The position numbers were made by a program, and so were the translations under genes. Shown piece by piece: positions 7,378 to 15,733 of a DNA stretch of 19,036 bases (position 1 is its first letter; every line of letters starts with the position of its first letter). This DNA is from CAYVZZ01 sp964456185 (GTDB lineage Bacteria > Pseudomonadota > Gammaproteobacteria > Pseudomonadales > Alcanivoracaceae): assembly GCA_964456185.1 (NCBI GenBank), contig CAYVZZ010000042.1:1-19036 (forward strand), written 5' to 3'. The notes below the pieces were generated by a model. The model worked only from the letters and a program-made list of their open reading frames with translations. It did not search any database and had not been told where the DNA came from.

Positions 7378-7405
7378 GAGAAAGCCACCAGCTAGAGACG
7401 GGGCA

Positions 7406-7433
7406 ATGCTAACAATGCACCGCGTCGAGTCAA
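7406..7433 (-). promoter_or_regulatory. Promoter of ispB
   Basis: On the minus strand TTGACT (7428-7433) is followed after 16 bases by TAGCAT (7406-7411), matching 5/6 and 4/6 of the sigma-70 consensus. Initiation near 7399 gives a leader of about 22 bases before ATG 7377. Confidence 0.5.
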
Positions 7434-7477
7434 GGAAAGTGTTGTAATGAGTGCTTCCACTTGCTGCCACTCCTTGC

Positions 7478-7492
7478 TACAATCGCCGCCGC
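7478..7492 (+). promoter_or_regulatory. -10 element and GC-rich discriminator of tRNA-Leu
   Basis: TACAAT (7478-7483) is a 5/6 match to the -10 consensus. It is followed by an all G/C stretch (CGCCGCCGC) up to the mature 5' end at 7493. A GC-rich discriminator is typical of stable-RNA promoters under stringent control by ppGpp and DksA. The -35 is poor (CTTCCA at 7454-7459 with 18-base spacing is the best seen). Confidence 0.5.
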
Positions 7493-7577
7493 GCGCCAGT
7501 GGTGAAATTGGTAGACACGCTAGATTTAGGTTCTAGTGCCGAGAGGTGTGGGGGTTCAAGTCCCTCCTGGCGCACCA
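7493..7577 (+). tRNA. tRNA-Leu(UAG)
   Basis: The 85-base gene folds as a class II tRNA. The acceptor stem is GCGCCAG (7493-7499) with CTGGCGC (7567-7573), followed by discriminator A and an encoded CCA (7575-7577). The anticodon stem is CTAGA/TCTAG around the 7-base loop TTTAGGT, with anticodon TAG at 7527-7529, reading CUA and, with modification, other CUN leucine codons. The T arm GGGGG-TTCAAGT-CCCTC has one G-U pair. A short extra arm (GCC-GAGA-GGT) lies between the anticodon and T stems, as in leucine tRNAs. No clear terminator hairpin follows. Confidence 0.97.
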
Positions 7578-7697
7578 CTTCCCTCCCCTGTTTTCATTTG
7601 CCTTTTTTGCTGGCATCCTTAGCCAAAACGCGGAATACTGTTGATGTCAGTTTTTAGCCTGGTTCGCTTTATTATTAATTAATCGGCACTGCGGTTC

Positions 7698-9071
7698 ATG
7701 TCTCATCATTCAAAAAAGAAACCGACAAAGCGCACTCGTGTCAGCACCTCCCAATCAGGACGGTTGTGGCGGCTGACCGGAATGACCACGTCCATTGCCA
7801 CCAAGGTGGCCTCGCAACGCTTCAAACGCGTTTTTCAATCTGAACAAGCAGCCGCCCAGTCCAAAGAAGAATTGATTGACCTGATTGGCAAGGAAGTAGC
7901 AGCCACCCTGGGCGAAATGAAAGGTGCGGTCATGAAAGTGGGGCAAATCGCCTCGCAAATGCAGGATGTTCTTCCCCCACAAGTCGCTGACGCGCTAGCC
8001 GTGTTGCAAAACGCTTCGGCTCCCATGCCCTTTAGCGTGATTCGTCGCCAAATACGCACCCAACTGGGCGACGAGCCCAGTAAGGTATTCAAGCAGTTTG
8101 ACGAAACGCCCTTTGCCGCTGCTAGCATCGGTCAGGTACATCGTGCCACCACTCAAACGGGTCAGGATGTTATCGTCAAGGTGCAATATCCGGCGGTAAA
8201 AGAATCGATCGATTCCGACATGCGTCATCTGCGGCGTATTTTGCGGTTAGGTGGCCTATTGAAGGTCAGCGCCGACGTGCTGGACGAGCTGTTCCTGGAA
8301 ATTAAACGGCAGCTACAAGAAGAGCTGGATTACCAGCAAGAGGCCGAGCACATTCGCCTGTTTCGCGCCTTCCACGCGGACGAACCCTGGATCGTCATTC
8401 CGGAGGTGGTCGATACACTCACCACCGACAAGGTGCTGACGCTGAGTTATGAACCGGGCGACAGCCTAGACGACATCGCCAACAACCCGGCTTACGACCA
8501 AGCCTTGCGCGACCAGCTGGGTATACGCCTGTTTGACATGATCGGCAAACAGATTTTTGGCCTCAATGCCGTACATAGCGATCCACACCCCGGCAATTTC
8601 GCCTTCCGTACCGATGGCTCTTTGGTGGTGTACGACTTCGGTGCCGTAAAACGCATTCAATCCGATGATATTCAATGGATATGCCAACTGATGCGCGCGG
8701 GCTTCGAGCGCGATTATGCCGCACTGGATGAAGCACTTATTGCCATCGAAGCGCGTAAGCCGGACGGCCCTGCAGTGTCCGATGACTTCTACGACGGCTG
8801 GCTTGATTTGCTTAACCCCCCCTTTGGAGACACCCCCTTCGATTTCGGGCATTCGACCCTGCACACTGCATTGGTAAAGAAAACCCGTGCCACGCCTTGG
8901 TCATACCTGCAATCCTTTCAGCCTTCGCCCCGCACCCTGCTTCTCAACCGTGTGATTAGCGGACATTACTGGACATTAAAGCAACTTGGCGTAACCGTTG
9001 CCTTCCACTCTCATCTAGAGAAGGCCATGGCACTGGCAGCACAATCCGTCGATTCGGCAAGTCATGCATAA
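7698..9071 (+). CDS. ABC1/UbiB-family atypical protein kinase-like protein
   Basis: The 457-aa protein has the full ABC1 (AarF/UbiB/Coq8) motif set. It has KVGQ at 80-83, the alanine-rich nucleotide loop FAAASIGQVH at 139-148, the ATP-binding lysine Lys161 in VIVKVQYP, the EELD motif at 208-211, the catalytic-loop HSDPHPGNF at 293-301 and DFG at 313-315. Family members act as ATPases/kinases supporting ubiquinone biosynthesis or lipid-linked processes. The genuine gammaproteobacterial UbiB is longer (about 540 aa) and ends in two membrane helices, which are absent here, so this is more likely an accessory ABC1 protein than UbiB itself. The N-terminus is a basic, Lys/Arg-rich stretch. The ribosome site is weak (GCGG). 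Its last 8 bases overlap the start of the hybrid sensor kinase gene. Confidence 0.9.
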   Translation: MSHHSKKKPTKRTRVSTSQSGRLWRLTGMTTSIATKVASQRFKRVFQSEQAAAQSKEELIDLIGKEVAATLGEMKGAVMKVGQIASQMQDVLPPQVADALAVLQNASAPMPFSVIRRQIRTQLGDEPSKVFKQFDETPFAAASIGQVHRATTQTGQDVIVKVQYPAVKESIDSDMRHLRRILRLGGLLKVSADVLDELFLEIKRQLQEELDYQQEAEHIRLFRAFHADEPWIVIPEVVDTLTTDKVLTLSYEPGDSLDDIANNPAYDQALRDQLGIRLFDMIGKQIFGLNAVHSDPHPGNFAFRTDGSLVVYDFGAVKRIQSDDIQWICQLMRAGFERDYAALDEALIAIEARKPDGPAVSDDFYDGWLDLLNPPFGDTPFDFGHSTLHTALVKKTRATPWSYLQSFQPSPRTLLLNRVISGHYWTLKQLGVTVAFHSHLEKAMALAAQSVDSASHA

Positions 9072-11520
9072 TCGCAGCCGCCTTTTCTCCTATGCCTGGT
9101 GCATTATCTTTTTGCTCTTGCCCTTGGCACCGCCCGCTATGGCCGCCTTGGCTGAACCCGTCACCATTACACCGCAATTCCAGCAAGCTTCTATTAGCTC
9201 ACACATGATCTGGCTGAGTGACAAGCAGCATCTATCACCTCAGCAAGCATTGCAGCATTTATTAAAGAAAGGCGGGCATGCGGTAAACCGCACTTTTCCC
9301 AGCTATGGGTTTGTGTCGGGCGGCCGCTGGTTTTTGCTGGAAATACATAACCAGTCGTCGCGTCACGACTGGAGGTTGGAGGTAAGTCGTCCCTACACCA
9401 ATCTCATCCAGGTCACCTACTTCAATAAAAATCGGCAAATTATCGACCAACAGCAAGCGGGTGATACCCTGCCCTTTGACCAGCGGCAGGTCAAACATGA
9501 ACATTTTGTCTTTACGCCCCAGCTTGCGTCGGGCGTCACCTACATTCTGATTCGTTCCGCTGGCGGTAGTGCGCTAGACATGCCGGTAAGGCTGTACACA
9601 CCAGCCGCTTTTGCACTGCATGATGCCCACCGCAACTTTTGGTATGGCATCTACTTTGGCAGCATTCTCATACTGTGTCTTTACAACCTGTTCATCTTCT
9701 TTTCGATTCGCGATAAGAGCTATCTGTTTTATGTGCTTTATTTAGGTAGCTTCGGGCTGGCATTATTTGCGCGAGAAGGGCTGGGGGTACGCTGGCTCTG
9801 GCCGGAGGCCACCCACTGGAATAATGTCTCGGCGGTGGCACTCAGCTTTACGACGCTGAGCTTCAATGCCCTCTTTGTCACCCACTTTCTGCGACTCGAC
9901 CTTTACCGACACAAGACACACAGGGCATTACAGGCCTTTGCTGCTATCACCATGGTGCTGGCTTTCCTGTCGCTGTTTTTCTTCGAACAGCTTTTACCAC
10001 TCGGCAGCGTGATCATTTTGCCTTGGCCCCTGGTGGTGGTGACTTTGGCCGTTCTCGTGCTGCGCCAAGGTCACAAGGCTGTCCGTTACTTTATTGTCTC
10101 CTTTGTCATCAATGGGCTGGCTGTTACGCTTTATATGGTCAAAATGCTGGGCTTTATCGGCAGCTCGTGGCTACTGGAAAACTCCATCCAAATCAGTGTG
10201 ATGATCGAAGCGCTATTACTGTCTTTTGCCCTAGCGCATCGCCTCTCCTTCATCCAACACGATAGCGAATCCCGCCAGAAGGAGTCGCAGCGCAATCTGG
10301 AAATCGAGGTACGATCGCGCACCCGTGAGCTGCACAATGCCTTAGCTGCCCGCAGCCAGTTTATGGCGGTGATGAGCCATGAAATTCGCACACCATTAAA
10401 CGGCATCATCGGCGCATCCGATCTGTTGCAAGCATCCGAACTCGACCCCAAACAAGCGCGTCACGCTCACATCATCGGTCGCAGCGGACGCAACTTGCTA
10501 CAGCTGATTAACGACATCCTCGACTATTCACGGCTGGAGGCGGGCAAGATGCCATTGAACAAGTCCCGTTTTCGTGTCGTCGAGCTATTGCATGAATGCG
10601 AACAACTTTTTGAGCAATCGCTTGCCATTAATGGCACCAGCCTGCTATCTCACGTTGATGATGACTTGGGCACCTACGTCGAAGGCGACATGCAACGCGT
10701 TCGGCAGCTACTGAATAACCTGATCGGAAATGCGGTTAAGTTCACCCGCGGCGGGCGCATCGATATCGACGTTAAACGCGACACTGATCAGCCCGATTGC
10801 GTCTCGTTTTCCATCTCTGATACCGGCATTGGCATTGCCGACGACAAGCTCGCCATCTTGTTCAGCCCCTTCCAGCAGGTCGACAGCTCCACCAACCGAC
10901 AATATGGCGGCACCGGCCTGGGGCTGGCGGTTTGCCAGCAGTTGGTCAACATCATGGGCGGCAAAATTGGCGTGGAAAGCACACAAGGAAAAGGCTCTAC
11001 CTTTTGGTTTCAGATTCCTCTGCCCATTATAAAAGCCGCCCATCCACCAGCGGCTACTAAGCCTACCCATACTGCCGACAGCTTGCCGTTGCACATCTTA
11101 ATTGTCGATGACAATAGCGTTAACCTCACCATCGCCAGCAGCCTGTGTGAAAAGCTGGGTCATCAAGTAGAAACCTGTGAAAGCGGAAGTGAGGCCATTG
11201 CGATTTTACTGCAAAAGCAGTACGACTTTGACATCATCCTGATGGATTGCGAAATGCCGCTAATGGACGGCTTTGAAACGACGCGGCGGGTGAAGCAGTT
11301 GCAGCGGGATGGACGCATTGACCCTGTGCCGATTATCGCGCTCACGGCGCACGCCATCCCGGAAAAAATACAAGCCTGTTATCAGTCTGGCATGGTGGGG
11401 CATATTGCCAAACCGATTACACTGAAAAAGCTCAATGCCGACCTCCAGGAATTTCGGCGCCACAAGGCGCAACGCCAAATCAGTGAACGGCAATTCAACG
11501 AGGAACGATCAAAAAAGTAA
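9064..11520 (+). CDS. 7TMR-DISM hybrid sensor histidine kinase/response regulator
   Basis: The 818-aa inner-membrane protein has, in order: a signal peptide (about 1-28), a periplasmic 7TMR-DISMED2-like sensing domain (about 45-175), seven membrane helices (about 195-395, starting NFWYGIYFGSILILCLYNLF), a short coiled coil, and HisKA with His439 in MSHEIRTPLNG. These are followed by the HATPase domain (about 537-655, with NNLIGNAVKF, DTGIGI and GGTGLGLAV boxes) and a receiver domain (about 678-795). The receiver has the acidic pair Asp682/Asp683, the phospho-acceptor Asp728 in LMDCEMPLMDG, and Lys783. All catalytic residues are intact. DISMED2 domains often bind carbohydrates or small ligands; the ligand here is unknown. 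There is no HPt or output domain, so phosphate must pass to separate proteins. It ends in a basic tail and is translationally coupled to the ABC1-type gene. Confidence 0.93.
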   Translation: MHNRSRLFSYAWCIIFLLLPLAPPAMAALAEPVTITPQFQQASISSHMIWLSDKQHLSPQQALQHLLKKGGHAVNRTFPSYGFVSGGRWFLLEIHNQSSRHDWRLEVSRPYTNLIQVTYFNKNRQIIDQQQAGDTLPFDQRQVKHEHFVFTPQLASGVTYILIRSAGGSALDMPVRLYTPAAFALHDAHRNFWYGIYFGSILILCLYNLFIFFSIRDKSYLFYVLYLGSFGLALFAREGLGVRWLWPEATHWNNVSAVALSFTTLSFNALFVTHFLRLDLYRHKTHRALQAFAAITMVLAFLSLFFFEQLLPLGSVIILPWPLVVVTLAVLVLRQGHKAVRYFIVSFVINGLAVTLYMVKMLGFIGSSWLLENSIQISVMIEALLLSFALAHRLSFIQHDSESRQKESQRNLEIEVRSRTRELHNALAARSQFMAVMSHEIRTPLNGIIGASDLLQASELDPKQARHAHIIGRSGRNLLQLINDILDYSRLEAGKMPLNKSRFRVVELLHECEQLFEQSLAINGTSLLSHVDDDLGTYVEGDMQRVRQLLNNLIGNAVKFTRGGRIDIDVKRDTDQPDCVSFSISDTGIGIADDKLAILFSPFQQVDSSTNRQYGGTGLGLAVCQQLVNIMGGKIGVESTQGKGSTFWFQIPLPIIKAAHPPAATKPTHTADSLPLHILIVDDNSVNLTIASSLCEKLGHQVETCESGSEAIAILLQKQYDFDIILMDCEMPLMDGFETTRRVKQLQRDGRIDPVPIIALTAHAIPEKIQACYQSGMVGHIAKPITLKKLNADLQEFRRHKAQRQISERQFNEERSKK

Positions 11521-11545
11521 GACCGTCATATTGTTGATGGCAAAC

Positions 11546-11899
11546 CTAATGAATCGTGACATTACCGGCCACGCAATCTTGGTGATGGATTGCTAAAGGC
11601 GCTTTCGTTTTGCGTGTCTGCACATCAAATCGCAAGGCGTCTACCTCACCATCCAACAACACGGCCAACTCATCGAGAAAATCGTCCATGGAGCCGGACG
11701 AAAAGTGCGTATTAAACGACGCAGAAGAATTCCAGCGTTGCCACACCACAATGGTGTCTGGCTGATCGGTGTGCCAATAGACTTCATAGGCCAAGCAACC
11801 ACTCTCGTGGCGGAAGTGGCGCGCAAAGTCCTTGACTAGCGACATTGCCTCATCGCTATAAGCCCCTTTTACGGGGAAAGACCCTTTCACAATGACCAT
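11546..11899 (-). CDS. ABM-domain (antibiotic biosynthesis monooxygenase-like) protein
   Basis: From ATG 11899 the protein is 117 aa; a GTG at 11908 would add three residues, and neither start has a clear ribosome site. The sequence fits the dimeric ferredoxin-like ABM fold: MVIVKGSFPVK as the first strand, an amphipathic helix with the acidic SDEAMSLVKDFARHF, then ESGCLAYEVYWHTDQPDTIVVWQRW, the typical G-C-L-x-Y-x-V-y ... E/Q-x-W pattern. This is followed by the NTHFSSGSMDDFLDELAVLL helix. Family members are cofactor-free monooxygenases or quinone/aldehyde-handling proteins; the substrate is not visible. The C-terminal 25 residues (TRKTKAPLAIHH...) are a tail beyond the domain. A strong extended -10 lies about 35 bases upstream. 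The gene is convergent with the sensor kinase and divergent from the acyl-CoA reductase. Confidence 0.8.
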   Translation of the reverse strand: MVIVKGSFPVKGAYSDEAMSLVKDFARHFRHESGCLAYEVYWHTDQPDTIVVWQRWNSSASFNTHFSSGSMDDFLDELAVLLDGEVDALRFDVQTRKTKAPLAIHHQDCVAGNVTIH

Positions 11900-11932
11900 A
11901 CCTGGCACCCAAAACTGCTCAAAAAGCGCGCT

Positions 11933-11941
11933 ATTATAGCA
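11933..11941 (-). promoter_or_regulatory. Extended -10 promoter of the ABM-domain gene
   Basis: The minus strand reads TGCTATAAT, a perfect TATAAT (11933-11938) with the TGn extension. No clear -35 is seen 16-18 bases upstream. Initiation near 11926 leaves a leader of about 27 bases before ATG 11899, consistent with the absence of a classical ribosome site. Confidence 0.6.
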
Positions 11942-12143
11942 TAGACCCTAGAATTTTTCTGCCACATCTGCTCTATCACACCAGCTGCACTCTCCTTTGA
12001 TTACCGAAAATCGGCGAATAATTACAGACTGCCACTGGAATTCCGTCACACAAGTGGTGAAAATACACACATTGTTCGCTTTTTTGTGCGACCTCCGAAT
12101 AAGAACACACGATTACACTAACAACATTAGATATGAGGCTTTT

Positions 12144-14150
12144 ATGAGATATTTCGTTACCGGTGCAACCGGCTTCATTGGTCGATTCATCGTTGCACGC
12201 CTACTTGCCCGCGACCCAGACAATCAAGTGTTTGCGCTAGTGCGAGCCGGTTCCGAATACAAAATTGACGCCATGCGTGAACGCCTGAACGTCGATGCAC
12301 AACGCCTCGTACCGATTCGCGGCGACCTCACCAAGAAACTGTTGGGCGTATCCAAACGCAATCGTGATGACCTCACCGGCCGCGTCGATCATTTTTTCCA
12401 TCTGGCCGCCATTTACAGCATTAACGCCGACGAAAAAACCCAACGCTACGTCAACATCGAGGGCACCCGCAGCGCACTCGATTTGGCCGAAACCCTCAAG
12501 GCAGGCTGCTTCCACCACGTCAGTTCCACCGCTGCCGCCGGCATCTATGATGGCTGCTTCACCGAAGATATGTTCGAAGAAGCCGGTGCCATGCCTAATC
12601 CTTACTTGCAGTCCAAACACGAATCCGAAGCCTTGGTTCGTCAGGAAAGCAAAGTGCCCTATCGCATTTATCGTCCTTCCATGGTGGTGGGTGATTCGGA
12701 AACCGGCGAAATGGACAAGGTGGACGGCCCTTATTACCTGTTTAAACTGGTTCAGAAGCTAGGCGATATTATTCCTACCTGGTTCCCCCTGATTAATGTC
12801 GAAGGCGGTTACTTCAACATTGTACCGGTCGACTTTGTGGCCGATGCCATGGTACACATTGCCCACCAGCCTGATTTGAATGGCGAGTGTTTCCACCTCA
12901 CGGCGGATCGTCATTATCATTTGGGTGAGCTCATCAACCTTATTGCGGGCGTGGCCGATGCCCCCAAGGCACCTTGGCATGTTAAACAGCGCCTCATTGA
13001 TGCCGTTCCCGGTGTGATCCGCAAGAGCGTAAAAAACCCGGTTAAGCTGTTTATGACGCAGGCATTGGAAAGCCTGGATATCCCAACGGATGCCCTACCC
13101 TTCCTGACCTACCCGACAACCTTTGATAACACCAAAGCCAAATTGGCACTGGCCGGCACCCATATCGAAGCCCCCGAGCTGGAAAGTTACGCCCAAGCGC
13201 TTTGGGATTTCTGGAGCAATCACCTTGATCCCGAACGCGACGAACGCGCTGAAGCACAAGCGCCTTCACGCAGCTTGGAGGAAAGCGTTAACGGCAAAGT
13301 CGTACTGGTTACCGGCTCCACCTCGGGGATCGGTAAAGCCACCGCCATGCGCTTATCACGCGCTGGTGCCAAGGTGATGCTGGCCGCACGAACGCCCGAC
13401 AAGCTGGAAGAAACCCTGCACGAAATCGAGGAAATTGGCGGCCAAGCGTTTGCCTACCGCTGTGACCTTTCCAGCATGGAAGACTGTGACCTGCTTATCG
13501 ATCAGATTCTCGCCGATCATGGTCAGATCGATGTATTGGTCAATAACGCCGGACGTTCTATTCGCCGGTCGGTCATACACGCACTAGACCGTTTCCACGA
13601 TTTCGAGCGCACCATGCAGCTCAACTATTTCGGCGCCTTACGCCTTATTCTGCGTGCTTTGCCCTCCATGATGGAGCGTGGTGAAGGGCAAATCATCAAC
13701 ATTTCATCCATCGGGGTGCTCACCAGCGCGCCACGCTTTTCGGCTTATGTGGCCTCCAAAGCAGCCCTTGATGCTTTCTCACGCGTCGCTGCAGGCGAGC
13801 TCGCTCACATGGGCATACACTTCACCACGATCAACATGCCGTTGGTGCGTACGCCCATGATTGCGCCCACCAAACTGTACAATCATGTGCCTACCATTAG
13901 TCCCGGCCAAGCGGCAGATCTTGTTGGTGATGCCATCGTGCGTCAACCCAAGCGCATTGCCACCGGCCTGGGCATTCTGGGGCAGGTGTCACACTTCATC
14001 ACCCCCAAGGTTACCGAAACCATCCTCAATACCGGCTACAAGATGTTTGCCGATTCCGCAGCGGCAATGGGCGGAAAAGAGCCCATTCCCAAACAGATTT
14101 CTCGCGAACAGGCCGTCTTTTCACGCCTTTTCAAGGGGATTCACTGGTAA
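12144..14150 (+). CDS. Alcohol-forming fatty acyl-CoA/aldehyde reductase (two fused SDR domains)
   Basis: ATG 12144 has GAGG five bases upstream and gives a 668-aa protein; an upstream extension of 49 residues is not protein-like. The N-terminal half is an extended SDR of the fatty acyl-CoA reductase type. It has GATGFIG (G7, G10, G13) for NADPH, the RYVNIEGT strand, HVSS at 125-128 and Y154-x3-K158. The C-terminal half is a classical SDR, with TGSTSGIG (390-397), NNAGRS, ISSIG and Y535-x3-K539. The order, length and blocks such as ETGEMDKVDGPYY, RFHDFERTMQLNYFG and the GIHW end match what I recall of the Marinobacter reductase (about 661 aa) that turns fatty acyl-CoA via aldehyde into fatty alcohol for wax esters. 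No wax synthase is in the window. A short hairpin follows the gene. Confidence 0.92.
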   Translation: MRYFVTGATGFIGRFIVARLLARDPDNQVFALVRAGSEYKIDAMRERLNVDAQRLVPIRGDLTKKLLGVSKRNRDDLTGRVDHFFHLAAIYSINADEKTQRYVNIEGTRSALDLAETLKAGCFHHVSSTAAAGIYDGCFTEDMFEEAGAMPNPYLQSKHESEALVRQESKVPYRIYRPSMVVGDSETGEMDKVDGPYYLFKLVQKLGDIIPTWFPLINVEGGYFNIVPVDFVADAMVHIAHQPDLNGECFHLTADRHYHLGELINLIAGVADAPKAPWHVKQRLIDAVPGVIRKSVKNPVKLFMTQALESLDIPTDALPFLTYPTTFDNTKAKLALAGTHIEAPELESYAQALWDFWSNHLDPERDERAEAQAPSRSLEESVNGKVVLVTGSTSGIGKATAMRLSRAGAKVMLAARTPDKLEETLHEIEEIGGQAFAYRCDLSSMEDCDLLIDQILADHGQIDVLVNNAGRSIRRSVIHALDRFHDFERTMQLNYFGALRLILRALPSMMERGEGQIINISSIGVLTSAPRFSAYVASKAALDAFSRVAAGELAHMGIHFTTINMPLVRTPMIAPTKLYNHVPTISPGQAADLVGDAIVRQPKRIATGLGILGQVSHFITPKVTETILNTGYKMFADSAAAMGGKEPIPKQISREQAVFSRLFKGIHW

Positions 14151-14171
14151 GGTATGTAGCCACTTATGGCA

Positions 14172-14192
14172 CCGGCACACATTTTGTGCCGG
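14172..14192. terminator. Hairpin after the acyl-CoA reductase gene, possible weak terminator
   Basis: CCGGCACA (14172-14179) pairs perfectly with TGTGCCGG (14185-14192) around a 5-base loop, 22 bases after the reductase stop codon. The run of U that marks an intrinsic terminator is missing on both strands, so it may instead protect the 3' end of the transcript or act with Rho. Confidence 0.4.
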
Positions 14193-14233
14193 AAATTGCT
14201 ACACTGAAGGCTCCTTAAGATAGGGGGTATTTT

Positions 14234-15733
14234 TTGACCAGCCAAAAGACCACATCAACACCCATTAGGCAATGGCTGGCCGAGCTACGGGACAACTACA
14301 CCCCTAGCTATTTCCCCGTTGCCTGGAAAATGGGCATTACTCTGTCTATTTTGGTATTGGCCGGCATGTTGGTTTTGGGCAGCATCCTGGCCAATAGCCA
14401 AATGCAACGCATGCAGCGTCAGGCCAATATCTACGGCAATATTATTGCCACCCAATTGGCCGATAGCGCCCGCGAACCCTTGCTGGCAAAAGATCAGTTC
14501 ACCTTAAAAATACTGGTTAACAACTTAACCCGTGATCAAGGGCTCAAGGGTGCCGCCATCTTTGATGTGCATGGCACCCTATTACAGAAAGCAGGCAAGA
14601 TCCCCTCTCACATTGCCCCGGCCACCGGCCAGCCACCACTCGACTGGACACTGAAAAAAGATGCCTTTACCACCTACAAGGTGCCGGTGGTGGTCAAAGG
14701 CATGACTGCGGGTTTCGTCGCGGTCACGCTGTCGCAAAACACTATCATCCAAGCCCGCAAAAAAGTCTGGCAAACCTTCACCACCGCCACCATCATCATG
14801 GGGCTGTTGGTTATCTTTGCCGCCTTTCTGGTGGGGCATTGGCTCACCCGCCCCATTCAAGCGCTTGTGCAAGCCACCCAAGCCATCAAAACGGGCGACC
14901 TACATTTTCGGCTACATGAACGCCGCAACGACGAGCTGGGCGATCTCATCGACTCTTACAACCGCATGGCGTCGGGTTTACTGGAAAAACGCCAAGTTGA
15001 AAGCGTACTATCGCGCTTTGTCAGCCCCAGTGTAGCCACTCAAATGATGCGCGATATTGATCAGGTGAAACTGGGCGGTCGCCAAACGCCCGCGACAGTG
15101 TTGTTCGCTGACATCGCCGGTTTCACCAGCCTGTCCGAAAAAATGTCGCCGGATCAAATCGCCCACCTGCTGAATGATTACTTCAATGCCATCAGTTGCG
15201 CGGCCAATTTCTATCGAGGCACTATCGACAAATACGTTGGCGACTGCGCCATGATTGTATTCGGCGTACCCAATGACGACAGCGAGCACCTGTATCACGG
15301 CCTCTGTTGCGCCTTGATGACACAATCGCTAGTAAAACGTGTCAACGCACGTCGCGAGAAGCAGGGCTTGGTCACCGTTAACTTCCGCATTGGCATCAAC
15401 AGCGGTGAAGTTTTGGCGGGCAACCTGGGCTCCAACGAGCGCATGCAATACACGGTGGTTGGCGATACCGTTAATCTGGCCTCACGCTTATCCAACATTG
15501 CCGCTGCCGGCGAAATCATTGTGCCCGAGCCGTTACTCGACAATTCAGATATTGCCTCGCGCTTCAATTTTAGCAGTGGCAATGAGATTCGTGTTCGCGG
15601 CAAACGTCAACCGGTTGCCACCGCGCGTCTGGAAAGCATGCATGCACAACTGGAAGTGCTCATGCAGCAACGAATCGACCAGTTTATGAGCGACCAAACC
15701 CTGCCGCCACTCTCTAGCGTGGAGGCGTCATGA
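14234..15733 (+). CDS. Membrane-bound class III adenylate cyclase with HAMP domain
   Basis: The start is TTG at 14234, supported by a strong AGGGGG at 14222-14227 six bases ahead; no ATG start fits as well. The 499-aa protein has a short cytoplasmic lead, membrane segment 1 (about 34-54), a periplasmic sensor region (about 55-180), membrane segment 2 (184-204), a HAMP linker (203-255) and a class III catalytic domain (about 285-460). Catalytic residues are complete: metal-binding Asp293 (FADIAGFT) and Asp337 (DKYVGD), adenine-selecting Lys333 and Thr407 (the Lys/Thr pair of class IIIb cyclases), and transition-state Asn414 and Arg418 (VNLASR). It should make cAMP from ATP in response to a periplasmic signal. 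The stop overlaps the start of the lipoprotein gene (ATGA), so the pair is coupled. Confidence 0.93.
   Translation: MTSQKTTSTPIRQWLAELRDNYTPSYFPVAWKMGITLSILVLAGMLVLGSILANSQMQRMQRQANIYGNIIATQLADSAREPLLAKDQFTLKILVNNLTRDQGLKGAAIFDVHGTLLQKAGKIPSHIAPATGQPPLDWTLKKDAFTTYKVPVVVKGMTAGFVAVTLSQNTIIQARKKVWQTFTTATIIMGLLVIFAAFLVGHWLTRPIQALVQATQAIKTGDLHFRLHERRNDELGDLIDSYNRMASGLLEKRQVESVLSRFVSPSVATQMMRDIDQVKLGGRQTPATVLFADIAGFTSLSEKMSPDQIAHLLNDYFNAISCAANFYRGTIDKYVGDCAMIVFGVPNDDSEHLYHGLCCALMTQSLVKRVNARREKQGLVTVNFRIGINSGEVLAGNLGSNERMQYTVVGDTVNLASRLSNIAAAGEIIVPEPLLDNSDIASRFNFSSGNEIRVRGKRQPVATARLESMHAQLEVLMQQRIDQFMSDQTLPPLSSVEAS

Noticed and set aside
7378..7470. 31-residue N-terminal extension of IspB
   Set aside because: The -35 and -10 of the ispB promoter lie inside it and the residues do not fit the family.
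7451..7657. 68-aa plus-strand ORF
   Set aside because: It is read through the tRNA-Leu gene and is a chance frame.
8466..8864. 132-aa minus-strand ORF inside the ABC1-type gene
   Set aside because: It lies opposite the conserved catalytic motifs and is a codon-bias shadow.
11997..12143. 49-residue N-terminal extension of the acyl-CoA reductase
   Set aside because: It has no ribosome site, its composition is not protein-like, and it lies before the GAGG-ATG and GATGFIG start that match the family N-terminus.
12237..12620. 127-aa minus-strand ORF inside the acyl-CoA reductase
   Set aside because: It is antisense to a strongly conserved coding region and is a shadow of its codon bias.
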